Positions 29,307 through 39,156 of a stretch of DNA of 48,105 nucleotides are shown one piece after another. The stretch's first letter is position 1. Every line of letters begins with the position of its first letter. The position numbers were made by a program, and so were the translations under genes. A model generated the notes under the pieces. That model made no database searches. It saw only the letters and a list, made by a program, of their open reading frames with translations, and was not told the origin of the DNA. The DNA is taken from positions 1-48,105 of the forward strand of contig CALIBK010000042.1 in the NCBI GenBank assembly GCA_938045955.1. The letters are read 5' to 3'. The DNA is from an uncultured bacterium (lineage in GTDB: Bacteria; Desulfobacterota; BSN033; UBA1163).

Positions 29307-30446
29307 CTATAAAGTTAAATTCTTTTTGATTTTTGAAATCACCTTTTCATGGAGATATTGCACCACTTTTTCTACTTCTCTTCGATTCTCTCTCTCATCA
29401 GAAAAAAAATGGATTCGATCTCCTCTCAATCTTCTTTCTTTGAATCCATAATTCTCAGCCCATTTCAAAAAACTTTCAGGAATCTCTTCTTTCAATTCAA
29501 TTCCATTCATGATGGCCCACGCCAAGGTCCAGGCCCTAGCCACATTCGAAATCTGATAACCTCCACCTCCTAAAGCAACCCACCGCGGAGCCAAATCCTT
29601 TATTCTTTTAACGACCTTTTCAAATCCGTAAATGGAAAGTCTAAGATTGGTAAGGGGATCATCATAGAATGTATCCACTCCCATCTGGGTAACCACCACA
29701 TCTGGATTGAATAGATGGATTAATTCGGGAACGACTTCCTCAAAGGCCCATAGATAGGTCTCATCTTCAGTGTATGGAGGGAAAGGAAGATTGACCGAGA
29801 AGCCTTCTCCTTTTCCTTCTCCAATTTCATATTCAAAACCAGTCCCGGGAAATAGGGTATAACCAGATTCGTGGAGGGAGATCGTCAATACCTGGTCTGT
29901 GGCATAAAAGGCTTTCTGAACTCCGTCTCCATGATGAGCGTCAATATCAATATAGACCACCCGCAACCCACGATCTATTAGTCTCAAGATCCCTATCACA
30001 GGATCATTGATATAACAGAACCCTGAGGCCCTCTTTCTCATGGCGTGATGAAGTCCTCCAGCGATATTGAAGGCGATCTTTCCCTTTTCGCTTGCAACAT
30101 ATTCTACGGCTTGAAGGGTTGCCCCTGTGACCAAGAGAGACCAGTCAAAAAGGCCTGGGAAAATAGGATTATCTCCAGGCCCAAGTCCATAGGTATAGAA
30201 CTCCCCTTTGATCATCCCTTGATTTGCCTTTTTTAAAACGGCCAAATAATCCTCGCTATGGAAACGAGAGAGATCTTCTTCTTTCGCCTTCTCGGTTTCG
30301 ATCACCTCCACTCCTGGAAGATTCAAAAGTCCATAGGCTTTCATCAATTCGTAGGTCAATTTAAGCCTTATAATTCGAAGGGGATGGGTAGGGCCATAAT
30401 CATAATGAAGATAATCCTCGGTATAAATGAAGGCATTCTTTCCCAT
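29307..30446 (-). CDS. Histone-deacetylase-family protein (AcuC-like)
   Basis: Zinc-dependent deacetylase fold of the HDAC/AcuC/Aph superfamily; bacterial members act on acetylated proteins or small amides such as acetylpolyamines. Visible motifs: THPLRIIRLKLTYELM near the N-terminus, GGLHHAMRKRASGFCYINDP with the catalytic HH, the zinc site in YIDIDAHHGDGVQKAF (D-x-H), and the final zinc Asp and Gly-rich loop in LGGGGYQ. The 379-aa length matches AcuC. No acetyl-CoA synthetase is adjacent, so the substrate is open. It lies between apgM and a response regulator, 15 nt from the latter. Confidence 0.9.
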   Translation of the reverse strand: MGKNAFIYTEDYLHYDYGPTHPLRIIRLKLTYELMKAYGLLNLPGVEVIETEKAKEEDLSRFHSEDYLAVLKKANQGMIKGEFYTYGLGPGDNPIFPGLFDWSLLVTGATLQAVEYVASEKGKIAFNIAGGLHHAMRKRASGFCYINDPVIGILRLIDRGLRVVYIDIDAHHGDGVQKAFYATDQVLTISLHESGYTLFPGTGFEYEIGEGKGEGFSVNLPFPPYTEDETYLWAFEEVVPELIHLFNPDVVVTQMGVDTFYDDPLTNLRLSIYGFEKVVKRIKDLAPRWVALGGGGYQISNVARAWTLAWAIMNGIELKEEIPESFLKWAENYGFKERRLRGDRIHFFSDERENRREVEKVVQYLHEKVISKIKKNLTL

Positions 30447-30461
30447 AAGGAGGGGATTCCT

Positions 30462-30968
30462 TTACCATTTAGCTGAGGTGATCTTTTCAAAATCCTGCCA
30501 GAAGTTCGCTTCTGCCTTCTGCCAGTACTCTCCCCATCGATTTTTAAAGAAACCTTCCAACCTTTTCATCAATCGCTTCCAACCCGGTAGGTAGTCGTAG
30601 GTTAATACATCTTCAAGGAAAGGCACAATCTCTCCCAGTTTCTCTTTGGGAAGGTAGGCATGGGCCTTTTTTTCAAAAGATCGTTTAAGGGCCTCAGGAC
30701 TCAGGGCATGGGCCGTTAGCATGGCCACTCGAAGGTTCTTCTTGACCGCAAGGTCCAACAGATCGAAGCCCCGAACCCCCATGATATCCAGAATCACCAC
30801 ATCATAGCTCTGCGATTCCAGCTTTTTAATTGCCTCTTCATAGGTGGTCGCTTTTTCAAAAATGGATTGAGGAGCAGCCTGAAGAATCTCCTCTTCCAGG
30901 GCGGATAACACATCTGGCTCATCATCCACTGCGAGAATCCTTTTGCCATTGAGGATGGATTCTGGCAT
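30462..30968 (-). CDS. Response regulator receiver-domain protein with an uncharacterised C-terminal part
   Basis: The N-terminal REC domain has all catalytic residues: acidic pair D15-D16, phospho-acceptor D61 in VVILDIMG, T85 in MLTAHA and K108 in YLPKEK. Residues from about 115 to 168 form a basic, tryptophan-rich helical tail (GWKRLMKRLEGFFKNRWGEY) that is not a known DNA-binding output domain. No histidine kinase gene is nearby. ATG 30968 has GAGGAGG upstream. It lies between thrC and the deacetylase-like gene. Likely a signalling relay or an anchoring protein; the partner is unknown. Confidence 0.85.
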   Translation of the reverse strand: MPESILNGKRILAVDDEPDVLSALEEEILQAAPQSIFEKATTYEEAIKKLESQSYDVVILDIMGVRGFDLLDLAVKKNLRVAMLTAHALSPEALKRSFEKKAHAYLPKEKLGEIVPFLEDVLTYDYLPGWKRLMKRLEGFFKNRWGEYWQKAEANFWQDFEKITSAKW

Positions 30969-31031
30969 CGAAAGTCCTCCTCGTCTTTCTTCAGTGAGGG
31001 TGTTTACGGAGCGTGTGAAGGGAAAGTCTTT

Positions 31032-32087
31032 TCATTTTAAACGAAGACATTTCAATACCGCATCTTTTTTGGAAGGGAGAGTGATCGGCTTTTCACAGAT
31101 CCGAATGGCCGTATCCGGATCTTTTAATCCATGGCCTGTAAGGGTGAGCACCACCGTCTCTCCCTTTTTGAAAAATCCCTTTCGGTAAAGCTTGATCACC
31201 CCCGCCAGGGAAGCGGCTGAGGCAGGTTCACAGAAGATCCCCTCAAGACTTGCGATCATTCGGTAGGCCTCCAGGATCTCCTCATCGCTCACCATATCGA
31301 TGAGCCCTCCTGATTCATCTCTTGCAGCCACAGCCTGTTTCCAGCTTGCTGGGTTTCCAATCCGAATCGCCGTGGCTATCGTTTCCGGTTTTTCAATCAC
31401 TCTTCCTCGCACGATGGGGGCTGCCCCTTCAGCCTGGAATCCTAACATTTTTGGAAGCCGATCTGCCCTTCCCTTCTCCCAATATTCTTTATATCCTTTC
31501 CAGTATGCCGTGATATTTCCCGCATTCCCCACAGGAAGACAGTGGTACACAGGAACAAATCCTAAACGATCGACGATTTCAAAGGCAGCTGTCTTCTGAC
31601 CTTCAATCCGATAGGGGTTAAGGGAATTGACCAATGTAATCGGTTCGGTCTCAGAGATCTCCCTCACGATTCGAAGGGCCTCATCAAAATTCCCTTCGAT
31701 TTGAATTACCTGGGCCCCATGGGCGATGGCTTGGGAGAGTTTTCCAAGAGCAATCTTTCCTTCTGGAATGAGAACATAAGCTTTCATTCCAGCCCGTGCT
31801 GCATAGGCAGCAGCAGAAGCAGAGGTATTTCCTGTAGAGGCACAGATGACCGCCTTGGAGCCCATCTCCTTGGCCATCGAGACCGCCACGGTCATTCCCC
31901 TATCTTTAAAAGAACCCGTGGGATTAAGGCCCTCATATTTGTAAAACAGCTCGATCCCTTGAAGGACTTCCTTCTGGATCCGGGTGGAGGGAATCAGAGG
32001 GGTATTCCCCTCAAGTAATGTGACCACATTCCTTTCGTCTTTTAAGGGTAAAAAATCCCAATATTCGCGAATCACTCCCCGCCACAT
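31032..32087 (-). CDS. thrC: Threonine synthase
   Basis: PLP enzyme converting O-phosphohomoserine to threonine. The Schiff-base lysine is in [11 protein letters not shown] (near residue 61), [17 protein letters not shown] follows, and the phosphate-binding [15 protein letters not shown] lies in the middle. The 351-aa length is that of the short class. It is 18 nt downstream of hom, and the SD is poor, so expression is probably coupled through the operon. Confidence 0.95.
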   Translation of the reverse strand: MWRGVIREYWDFLPLKDERNVVTLLEGNTPLIPSTRIQKEVLQGIELFYKYEGLNPTGSFKDRGMTVAVSMAKEMGSKAVICASTGNTSASAAAYAARAGMKAYVLIPEGKIALGKLSQAIAHGAQVIQIEGNFDEALRIVREISETEPITLVNSLNPYRIEGQKTAAFEIVDRLGFVPVYHCLPVGNAGNITAYWKGYKEYWEKGRADRLPKMLGFQAEGAAPIVRGRVIEKPETIATAIRIGNPASWKQAVAARDESGGLIDMVSDEEILEAYRMIASLEGIFCEPASAASLAGVIKLYRKGFFKKGETVVLTLTGHGLKDPDTAIRICEKPITLPSKKDAVLKCLRLK

Positions 32088-32105
32088 TGTTTTTTTTCGC
32101 TCTAT

Positions 32106-33419
32106 TTACTCTAATTCGTTCTCCACCCGGATATACATCGTCTTTCCGAGGATCACTCCCAATCGATCAATCTCCTTAAGGGCTCTATGAACACTGCTCT
32201 CCTTAGCCTCATGAGTCATCATCACCACCGGAACTGCTCCGTTAATTTGCCTTCCCTTTTGGATCACTGCAGAAATACTGATACCATTCTTTCCCAAGAT
32301 TCCAGAGATCTTGGAAAGAACGCCCGGGCGATCGAGGGCTGAAAATCTCATATAAAAGGGCATGATAAGATCATCCATTCTCTTCAAAGGGACCCTTTCA
32401 ATCGAAGATTCTTGGTAAGCAAGAAGAGGAACCCGCCGTCCAGAGGCCTTGACTAAAATATTTCTTCCCAATTCAACCAGATCACTGATCACCGCACTCC
32501 CGGTGGGCATCTGTCCGGCTCCCTGACCATAAAAAAGGGTTGGACCGACGGCATCCCCCTTGATATAGATAGCGTTAAACACCCCTCCTACCGTGGAAAG
32601 AAGATGGGTCTCTGGGATCATCGTAGGATGGACACGAGCTTCTAATTTCCCTTCCTCCATTTTGGCGATAGCGAGTAATTTAATTCGATAACCAAATTCC
32701 CGGCTGAATTGGATATCCAGAGGGGTGATCTCTGAGATTCCCTCAATGAAAATATTCTCAAACCGAAAGGGGGTCCCGAAGGCGAGACGAATCAGAATGG
32801 CAAGCTTATGAGCCGCATCTATTCCCTCAATATCCAAAGTTGGATCTGCTTCTGCATATCCCATCTCCTGGGCTTCTTTGAGGACCTGCTTGAAACTGCT
32901 CCCCTCTTCGGTCATTTTGGTAAGAATGTAATTGGAAGTTCCGTTAAGAATGCCGAAAATCGATTGAATTCGATTGGCCACCAAGCCTTCCTTGATGGAA
33001 CGGATCAAAGGAATTCCTCCACCCACCGAGGCCTCAAAATTGACATCCACTCCAAATCGGTGGGCCGCTTTAAAGATTTCATCTCCATGAAGAGCCAGGA
33101 GAGCCTTATTGGCTGTAACAATATGTTTGCGATGATGGATCGCCCTGAGGATGTAAGTTTTGGCCGGTTCGATTCCCCCTATCAACTCCATCACGATGTC
33201 AATCTCTGGATCCCTGATGATTTCGTCGGCTTCCTTCGTTAATACCCCTCTCTTCAATCTTACCCCTCGGTCACTTTTTAGATCAATATCCGCAACTTTT
33301 TTCAGGAGGATCTTGGCCCCCATCCGTTTTTCAATGACCCGCGAATTCCGTTGAAGGATTTTGACCACTCCTGCTCCTACCGTACCGAATCCGATCAGTC
33401 CTACTTTGATCTCTCTCAT
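32106..33419 (-). CDS. hom: Homoserine dehydrogenase
   Basis: Reduces aspartate semialdehyde to homoserine. NAD(P) fold VGLIGFGTVGAGVVKIL at the N-terminus, the catalytic domain with ILNGTSNYILTKM and GYAEADPTLDIEGIDAAHKL, and a C-terminal ACT regulatory domain (about residues 350-437; RFSALDRPGVLSKISGILG), which suggests feedback by threonine. The 437-aa length is normal. SD GAGG before ATG 33419. It lies between the aminotransferase and thrC. Confidence 0.96.
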   Translation of the reverse strand: MREIKVGLIGFGTVGAGVVKILQRNSRVIEKRMGAKILLKKVADIDLKSDRGVRLKRGVLTKEADEIIRDPEIDIVMELIGGIEPAKTYILRAIHHRKHIVTANKALLALHGDEIFKAAHRFGVDVNFEASVGGGIPLIRSIKEGLVANRIQSIFGILNGTSNYILTKMTEEGSSFKQVLKEAQEMGYAEADPTLDIEGIDAAHKLAILIRLAFGTPFRFENIFIEGISEITPLDIQFSREFGYRIKLLAIAKMEEGKLEARVHPTMIPETHLLSTVGGVFNAIYIKGDAVGPTLFYGQGAGQMPTGSAVISDLVELGRNILVKASGRRVPLLAYQESSIERVPLKRMDDLIMPFYMRFSALDRPGVLSKISGILGKNGISISAVIQKGRQINGAVPVVMMTHEAKESSVHRALKEIDRLGVILGKTMYIRVENELE

Positions 33420-33437
33420 GCCGACCTCTTTCCTCTT

Positions 33438-34619
33438 TTATCTAAAGGCCTTTCGAATTCCCTGAATCGCCTGTTTGATTCTGGCCTCATTCTCAACCAA
33501 TGCAAATCTTACATAACCCTCTCCATACTCGCCAAAGCCCACACCCGGAGATACAGCCACCTTTGCTTCCCTTAGTAGAAATTTGGCGAAATCGATCGAA
33601 CCCATCTTTTGGAAGGGTTTCGGAATCTCAGCCCACACAAACATTGTCCCTTTGGGTTTCTCCACCTCCCAACCGATCCGCTTCAGCCCTTGAATCAACG
33701 TATCCCTTCTTCGTCTGTATACCTCAACGGTCTCTCGAACACATTCTTGATCCTCATTCAGTGCAATAATGGAAGCAATCTGGATGGGCTGAAAAATCCC
33801 ATAATCCATATAACTTTTTAATCTCGCCAGGGCCGCAAGCATTTGAGGATTGCCCGAAGCGAATCCGACCCGCCATCCAGCCATATTGTAACTCTTAGAG
33901 AGAGAAAAGAATTCTACTCCCACCTCCTTTGCTCCTTTCACCTGGAGGAGACTGGGGGCCCGATAATCATCAAACACAATATCCGCATAAGCCAAATCGT
34001 GAACAATCATCAGATGATGTTCTTTGGCAAAACCAACGACCTCTTCAAAAAAATGAAGATCTACGACCCGGGTGGTTGGATTATGGGGAAAACTGAGAAT
34101 GACCATCTTTGGATGGGGCCACGATTCTTTGGTAGCCGTTAATAATCGTTGGAAGAAATCCTCCTCTTTAAGAAGAGGAACTGAACGGACATCCCCACCC
34201 GCAATGACCACAGAATAGGCATGAATGGGATAAGTGGGATTGGGAACAAGGACGACATCCCCGGGAGACAAAGTGGCTAACGTTAAATGACCAATCCCTT
34301 CTTTGACTCCGATCGTCACGACCACTTCTGTCTCCGGATCGAGGTCCACGTCAAAACGCTTTCGATACCATTCACTTATCGCCAGTCGAAGTTTATAGAT
34401 TCCTTTTGAAGAGGAGTATCGATGGTTTCTTGGGTTCTTGGCTGCTTCGATAAGTTTTTGGACAATATGTTTGGGAGTGGGGAGATCTGGATTTCCCATC
34501 CCAAGATCGATAATATCTTCCCCTCTCCTCCGTGCTTCTATCTTCAGTTGATCTACGATTCCAAAAAGATAAGGAGGAAGTCTCTCCATGCGATAAAAAT
34601 GGAATCCTTGAATTCCCAT
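33438..34619 (-). CDS. alaC: Pyridoxal-phosphate aminotransferase, AlaC type
   Basis: Fold-type I class I/II aminotransferase, closest by motif to alanine/glutamate-pyruvate aminotransferases that travel with hom and thr[17 protein letters not shown] (about 38-53) and [12 protein letters not shown] are present; the PLP lysine is in [15 protein letters not shown]. The 393-aa length is normal. ATG 34619 is preceded by a long purine-rich SD (GGAGAGGGAGAG). The position directly upstream of hom-thrC fits a role in amino-acid synthesis; the exact amino donor pair is inferred. Confidence 0.9.
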   Translation of the reverse strand: MGIQGFHFYRMERLPPYLFGIVDQLKIEARRRGEDIIDLGMGNPDLPTPKHIVQKLIEAAKNPRNHRYSSSKGIYKLRLAISEWYRKRFDVDLDPETEVVVTIGVKEGIGHLTLATLSPGDVVLVPNPTYPIHAYSVVIAGGDVRSVPLLKEEDFFQRLLTATKESWPHPKMVILSFPHNPTTRVVDLHFFEEVVGFAKEHHLMIVHDLAYADIVFDDYRAPSLLQVKGAKEVGVEFFSLSKSYNMAGWRVGFASGNPQMLAALARLKSYMDYGIFQPIQIASIIALNEDQECVRETVEVYRRRRDTLIQGLKRIGWEVEKPKGTMFVWAEIPKPFQKMGSIDFAKFLLREAKVAVSPGVGFGEYGEGYVRFALVENEARIKQAIQGIRKAFR

Positions 34620-34676
34620 CTCTCCCTCTCCACCTCAAGAATGGTTAACATACTTCTATACCCATTTCAATCCATC

Positions 34677-36812
34677 TTAGCCAATGGTTGCTAAATCCAA
34701 CCTTCCCCTCCATCGTTCCATCAAAACCGCTCGAAGTAAGCGATGAGAAGGGTTTTGAAGTTCAGGGTCCTTTTCTACTAATCGGAAGGCCTCTTTTCTT
34801 GCTTCGATCAGGATGGAAGCATCGCGAAGGAGTCGACCCACCCGAAAATCTGGAAGTCCGGATTGACGAACTCCAAAGAATTCTCCAGGACCTCTCAGCT
34901 CCAAATCTTGTTCCGCAATTTTGAATCCATCCGTGGTGTTCTCCATCGCCTGAAGTCGAATTTTCGCCTCCCCGGAGATCCGATAAGGCGCCATGAGAAT
35001 ACACTTGGAAGGATAATCTCCTCTCCCGATCCTTCCTCTCAACTGATGAAGCTGGGAAAGACCGAATCGCTCCGCATGTTCTACCACCATCACAGAAGCA
35101 TTAGGAATATCGATCCCCACCTCAATGACGGTGGTGGCCACCAGGAGATGGATTTTCCCCTCTTTAAACTCTTTCATAATCGCCTCTTTCTCCTCGCCTT
35201 TCATTCGACCGTGAAGAAGTCCTACTTTAAAATCTGGAAAGAGATCCCTTTGCAAATGTTCAGCCATTCGGGTGGCGTCCCTTAGATCTAACTTCTCTGA
35301 TTCTTCCACCAAAGGATAAACGATGAAGGCCTGTCTCCCTTTTTGGAGCTCTTCCCTGAGAATTCGATAAACCCGACCTCGCAAGGCTTCTGAAAACACT
35401 CTGGTCTCTATCGGCATTCTTCCAGGAGGCATCTCGTCAATGATGGAGAGATCAAGGTCTCCATAGACGGTCATGGCCAGGGTCCTTGGAATGGGAGTGG
35501 CGGTCATCACCAGGACATCTGGATTCATTCCTTTCTTCCTCAGGAGCCCTCGCTGGACGACTCCAAATTTATGTTGTTCATCTATGATTGCAAGACCCAG
35601 ACGGTTAAATTCCACCTCCTCTTGGATGATGGCATGGGTGCCTATAATCATCTGAATCTCTCCCCTTTGAACCTCCCCATAGATTTTCTCTCTTTCTAAT
35701 CCTTTTACATTGCTGGTCAGAAGGGCAATTCGAATTCCTAAAGGGGAAATCCAGCGACAGGCTGTGGAGTAATGTTGTTCAGCCAGGACCTCTGTAGGAG
35801 CCATGATAGCCACCTGGTAACCACTCTCTAAGACGGGAAGAGATGCCAAGAGAGCCACAATGGTCTTTCCACTTCCCACATCCCCTTGAATCAATCGATT
35901 CATTGGATGGGGTTTTCCCAAATCCTCAAGGATCTCCCCCAAAACCCTTTCCTGAGCAGAAGTTAAAGAGAAAGGAAGTTGAGAAAGGCCCTTTTTAAGA
36001 AGTATTCCATCCGGTTTAAAGGAGATCCCTTTCTCCAGAATGACTTGCCTCTTCTTGAGGGCAAGACCCAATTCTAAGAAGAAAAATTCATCAAAAATAA
36101 TTCTTCGATGGCCCTCTGACTGAAAGAGATTCAACCTCTCCAAAGATTCTTCGTTTGGGGGGAAGTGAACCCTTCGAAAGGCCTCCTGGAATTCCATGAG
36201 TCCTTGACGCTCCAAAATCTCTATGGGAATAGGACTATGGAGATACTGGGCATATTCTTCTAAGATTCTCTTCATTACTCTCCTTAATGTCCTCGGATAG
36301 ACACCTTCGATTTCAGAGTAAATTGGAACAATCCTTTTAAAGTTTAACGAATCTTTCTCAATCTCCCCATCTATGATTTCTACCTCAGGATGATGAATCT
36401 CCTTTCGACCACGAAACCATCGGACCTCACCGGAAAAGATAATTCTCCGCCCCTTTTTGAAACGGTCTCTAAGATATCGTTCGTTCCCGTGAAACCACTT
36501 CAAAAGGATACTTCCGCTTTCGTCCCCCACGGTTACTTCAAAGACCTTCTTCCTCTGGTTTTGATAGAAGGCGATTCCGGAAAAGAGAACCACTCCCATA
36601 CCGGTCTCTTTTTGCCCAGCTCTCAATTTGGAAATCGTTTCAAGATTTCGTCGATCTTCATAGGCTCTTGGAAGGAAATAGAGGGCATCCCCTATGGTAT
36701 AGATTCCCTTCTTTCCAAAAAGAGTGGCCAATTTGGGTCCCACTCCCTTTACAAATCGAATCGGGGTAAGGAGGGAGTTCTCGAACTGGGGTTTCTTGGA
36801 TGAAGTGATCAT
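34677..36812 (-). CDS. recG: ATP-dependent DNA helicase RecG
   Basis: Branch-migration helicase for stalled forks and Holliday junctions. The N-terminal wedge domain (about 1-240; VKGVGPKLATLFGKKGI) is followed by the superfamily-2 motor: Walker A LIQGDVGSGKT, DEQHKFGVVQRG (motif II region), TATPIPRTL, and the C-terminal GRIGRGDYPS and the conserved GPGEFFGVRQSG. The 711-aa length is typical of the shorter form without a long N-terminal extension. Its start overlaps the upstream zinc-ribbon stop by 4 nt. Confidence 0.96.
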   Translation of the reverse strand: MITSSKKPQFENSLLTPIRFVKGVGPKLATLFGKKGIYTIGDALYFLPRAYEDRRNLETISKLRAGQKETGMGVVLFSGIAFYQNQRKKVFEVTVGDESGSILLKWFHGNERYLRDRFKKGRRIIFSGEVRWFRGRKEIHHPEVEIIDGEIEKDSLNFKRIVPIYSEIEGVYPRTLRRVMKRILEEYAQYLHSPIPIEILERQGLMEFQEAFRRVHFPPNEESLERLNLFQSEGHRRIIFDEFFFLELGLALKKRQVILEKGISFKPDGILLKKGLSQLPFSLTSAQERVLGEILEDLGKPHPMNRLIQGDVGSGKTIVALLASLPVLESGYQVAIMAPTEVLAEQHYSTACRWISPLGIRIALLTSNVKGLEREKIYGEVQRGEIQMIIGTHAIIQEEVEFNRLGLAIIDEQHKFGVVQRGLLRKKGMNPDVLVMTATPIPRTLAMTVYGDLDLSIIDEMPPGRMPIETRVFSEALRGRVYRILREELQKGRQAFIVYPLVEESEKLDLRDATRMAEHLQRDLFPDFKVGLLHGRMKGEEKEAIMKEFKEGKIHLLVATTVIEVGIDIPNASVMVVEHAERFGLSQLHQLRGRIGRGDYPSKCILMAPYRISGEAKIRLQAMENTTDGFKIAEQDLELRGPGEFFGVRQSGLPDFRVGRLLRDASILIEARKEAFRLVEKDPELQNPSHRLLRAVLMERWRGRLDLATIG

Positions 36813-37027
36813 TGAGGGTTATTTTTTCTTTTTGGGGCGATTCTTTTTATTTTCTTCAACGAGATTTCTTTAAAAATCACTTTGATAAACTTCTTTTTAC
36901 AAAAAGGGCATACAATCTCATTCTCTCCCACCTTTAATGAATAGGACTCATAAGAAAGGGGTTGATCACAATAAGGACATCGATAAGGAAACCTTTGGAC
37001 CACCATTTCACGAAGCTGCTTTTTCAT
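36809..37027 (-). CDS. Small zinc-ribbon protein
   Basis: 72-aa protein with two CxxC knuckles (C17-PY-C20 and C40-PF-C43), a probable zinc ribbon, and a lysine-rich tail. The function is unknown. ATG 37027 follows GAGGA; an earlier ATG 24 nt upstream would add eight residues and lacks an SD. It has its own promoter (37061-37089), divergent from mlaE, and overlaps recG by 4 nt, so it leads the long minus-strand run. Confidence 0.8.
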   Translation of the reverse strand: MKKQLREMVVQRFPYRCPYCDQPLSYESYSLKVGENEIVCPFCKKKFIKVIFKEISLKKIKRIAPKRKNNPQ

Positions 37028-37060
37028 ATTCCTCTTTCCCCTTATGTTCAACCTGAATGA

Positions 37061-37089
37061 ACTATACTAAAACTTATCTTAAGAATCAA
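37061..37089 (-). promoter_or_regulatory. Predicted sigma-70 promoter of the zinc-ribbon-recG run
   Basis: Minus strand: -35 TTGATT (37084-37089), 17-nt spacer, -10 TATAGT (37061-37066), about 34 nt before the start codon. A direct repeat AAGAATCAAA occurs twice in tandem (37081-37100) and overlaps the -35, a possible regulator site. Confidence 0.65.
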
Positions 37090-37117
37090 AAAGAATCAAA
37101 TGGAGTTATTGATTTTT

Positions 37118-37146
37118 TTGACATCCATTATGAAATTTGCCATAAT
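37118..37146 (+). promoter_or_regulatory. Predicted sigma-70 promoter of the mla operon, leaderless position
   Basis: -35 TTGACA (37118-37123), 17-nt spacer, -10 CATAAT (37141-37146), then eight T bases and the mlaE ATG at 37155. The expected start site (6-8 nt after the -10) coincides with the ATG. Confidence 0.7.
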
Positions 37147-37154
37147 TTTTTTTT

Positions 37155-37922
37155 ATGAATTGGATCAGTCAAATTGGAGTCATCACCCTCTTTTCTATTG
37201 AGCGAATCGGAAGGATGGGTCTCTTTCTCGTTAGGGCCTTCCTCTGTGCTATCACCCCTCCTTTTAAATCCTCTTGGATGTTGAAGCAGGTCTGGTTCAT
37301 CGGTTCTCAATCCACCCTTGTCATCTTCCTCACCGGGGCGTTCTCTGGAATGGTCCTCGGACTTCAGGGATTTTATACCCTTAATCGATTTGGTTCGGTG
37401 GCTCTCTTGGGACCTATGGTGGCCCTTTCCTTGATCAAAGAACTTGGCCCCGTTCTCTCGGCACTGATGGTGACCGGAAGAGCCGGTTCAGCCATCACTG
37501 CGGAGATTGGAATTATGAGGACAACCGAACAGATCGATGCGATTGAATTAATGGGACTTAATCCGTTTCGGTATCTCATTGTTCCTAAATTGATTGCTGG
37601 GATCATCGCCCTACCTCTGCTGACAGCCATTTTCGATGTCGTTGGGATCTTTGGAGGTTATCTCATCGGTGGAAAACTCCTCGGGGTGGGGGAAGGAACC
37701 TATTTTGGCGAGATGGCGGCCTATGTAAGAATTCAGGATATATTGGAGGGAATCTATAAGTCCCTTAGTTTTGGGATTCTAATGACCTGGGTGTGTTGCT
37801 ATAAAGGTTATTATGCAGGTTTCGGAGCGGAAGGGGTGAGCAAGGCGACCACCCAGGCCGTCGTTCTTTCGTCGGTACTCATTCTTTTCTGGGATTATAT
37901 CATGACTTCCCTTCTCTTTTAG
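37155..37922 (+). CDS. mlaE: Mla phospholipid-transport ABC permease MlaE
   Basis: Inner-membrane permease of the Mla system, which moves phospholipid between inner and outer membrane to keep outer-membrane asymmetry. About five hydrophobic helices; the family block GMVLGLQGFYTLNRFG, ALSLIKELGPVLSALMVTGR AGSAITAEIG-type region and TEQIDAIELMG are diagnostic. The 255-aa length is normal. ATG 37155 aligns with the E. coli N-terminal helix, so the start is supported by homology even though no SD exists and the promoter ends 8 nt upstream. First of five mla genes. Confidence 0.94.
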   Translation: MNWISQIGVITLFSIERIGRMGLFLVRAFLCAITPPFKSSWMLKQVWFIGSQSTLVIFLTGAFSGMVLGLQGFYTLNRFGSVALLGPMVALSLIKELGPVLSALMVTGRAGSAITAEIGIMRTTEQIDAIELMGLNPFRYLIVPKLIAGIIALPLLTAIFDVVGIFGGYLIGGKLLGVGEGTYFGEMAAYVRIQDILEGIYKSLSFGILMTWVCCYKGYYAGFGAEGVSKATTQAVVLSSVLILFWDYIMTSLLF

Positions 37923-37939
37923 AGAAATTAGAGAAAAAA

Positions 37940-38686
37940 ATGATTCAGGTTGAAAGGATTTACAAATCTTTTAATGGTATCCCTGTTCTCAAAGGAATCA
38001 CCTTTCAGGTTCAAAAGAGCGAGATCTTGGCCCTGATCGGCGGAAGTGGACAGGGGAAAAGTGTTATCCTGAAACATATTGTCGGACTCATGAAACCGGA
38101 CGAGGGGCATGTCTTCATAGAGGGAAAGGACATCTGTCATCTTAAAGGGAATGCCCTTGAGGAGATCCGAGGTCGAATCGGTTTTCTATTTCAGAGCAAT
38201 GCCTTATTTACCTCGTTTACGGTTTATGAAAATGTGGCCTTTCCTTTAAGGGAGAAGACCCATTTGAGCGAAGAGGAGATTCGACAAAGGGTGATGGATC
38301 AGCTTGAGCAAGTAGGTCTCTCAGGGGCAGAGAATAAATATCCCGCGGAGCTCAGCGGTGGGATGATGAAACGCACGGCTTTTGCCCGGGCCCTGGTTCA
38401 GAATCCCGAAATTATGCTCTTTGATGAACCCACGACGGGACTCGATCCGATTATTGCTCGAACCATCCTTGATCTTATCCATTCCCTCCACGCTCGGCTC
38501 GGGTTCACAGCAATCATTGTGAGTCATGAGCTCTCAAGAATCTTCCAGATTGCCCATCGAGTCGCAATGATTCATCAGGGAACTCTTCGAATGATTGGCA
38601 CACCCGAAGAAATTCTGACCTCCGGGGATCCGGTGGTCAGACAGTTTGTGAGCGGGGCTTCTGAAGGACCTATCACCTTTTATTGA
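37940..38686 (+). CDS. mlaF: Mla ABC transporter ATP-binding protein MlaF
   Basis: Cytoplasmic ATPase of the MlaFEDB complex. Walker A GGSGQGKS (about 34-41), Q-loop FLFQSNALF, signature LSGGMMKRTAFARAL, Walker B IMLFDEPTTGLDP, switch histidine IIVSHELS. The 248-aa length is normal. It follows mlaE by 17 nt. The STAS protein MlaB that binds MlaF in E. coli is not encoded in this operon. Confidence 0.95.
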   Translation: MIQVERIYKSFNGIPVLKGITFQVQKSEILALIGGSGQGKSVILKHIVGLMKPDEGHVFIEGKDICHLKGNALEEIRGRIGFLFQSNALFTSFTVYENVAFPLREKTHLSEEEIRQRVMDQLEQVGLSGAENKYPAELSGGMMKRTAFARALVQNPEIMLFDEPTTGLDPIIARTILDLIHSLHARLGFTAIIVSHELSRIFQIAHRVAMIHQGTLRMIGTPEEILTSGDPVVRQFVSGASEGPITFY

Positions 38687-38695
38687 GAGGGAGAG

Positions 38696-39136
38696 ATGAA
38701 GAGATTGAATACTGAATTTGCTGTAGGGCTTTTCGTCTTGGCGGGGATTCTCTGTCTGGGGTACCTTTCGATTAAATTAGGCAGAATGGAGATCCTCGGA
38801 GGAAAGGGATACGAAGTTTACGCCATCTTCTCCAATACGGGCGGAATTAAAACAGGATCTGCGGTGGTCCTTGCCGGAGTAGAGATAGGAAGAGTAAAGA
38901 GTGTTTCTCTCGAAAACTATCAAGCCAAGATCACCCTCACTCTTCAACCCGAGGTTAAAATTCAGGAGGATGCGGTGGCGACCATCAAGACCAGAGGTTT
39001 GGTGGGAGAGAAATATATCGAAATCATCCCCGGAGGTTCGAATGAATATGTCCCGCCCGGGGGAAGAATACGGGAAACCCAACCCCCTGTGGATCTCGAA
39101 GACCTCATCTCCAAAATTCTATTTGAAAAGATTTAA
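38696..39136 (+). CDS. mlaD: Mla MCE-domain protein MlaD
   Basis: Inner-membrane-anchored MCE-domain protein that forms a hexameric ring carrying lipid between MlaE and MlaC. One N-terminal helix (FAVGLFVLAGILCLGYLSI, about 8-26) and one MCE domain (YEVYAIFSNTGGIKTGSAVV; GRVKSVSLENY; GLVGEKYIEIIPGG). The 146-aa length is slightly shorter than E. coli MlaD (183 aa), missing part of the C-terminal tail. SD GAGAGGGAGAG. Confidence 0.93.
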   Translation: MKRLNTEFAVGLFVLAGILCLGYLSIKLGRMEILGGKGYEVYAIFSNTGGIKTGSAVVLAGVEIGRVKSVSLENYQAKITLTLQPEVKIQEDAVATIKTRGLVGEKYIEIIPGGSNEYVPPGGRIRETQPPVDLEDLISKILFEKI

Positions 39137-39156
39137 AGGGTGAGAGGAAGGGAAGG

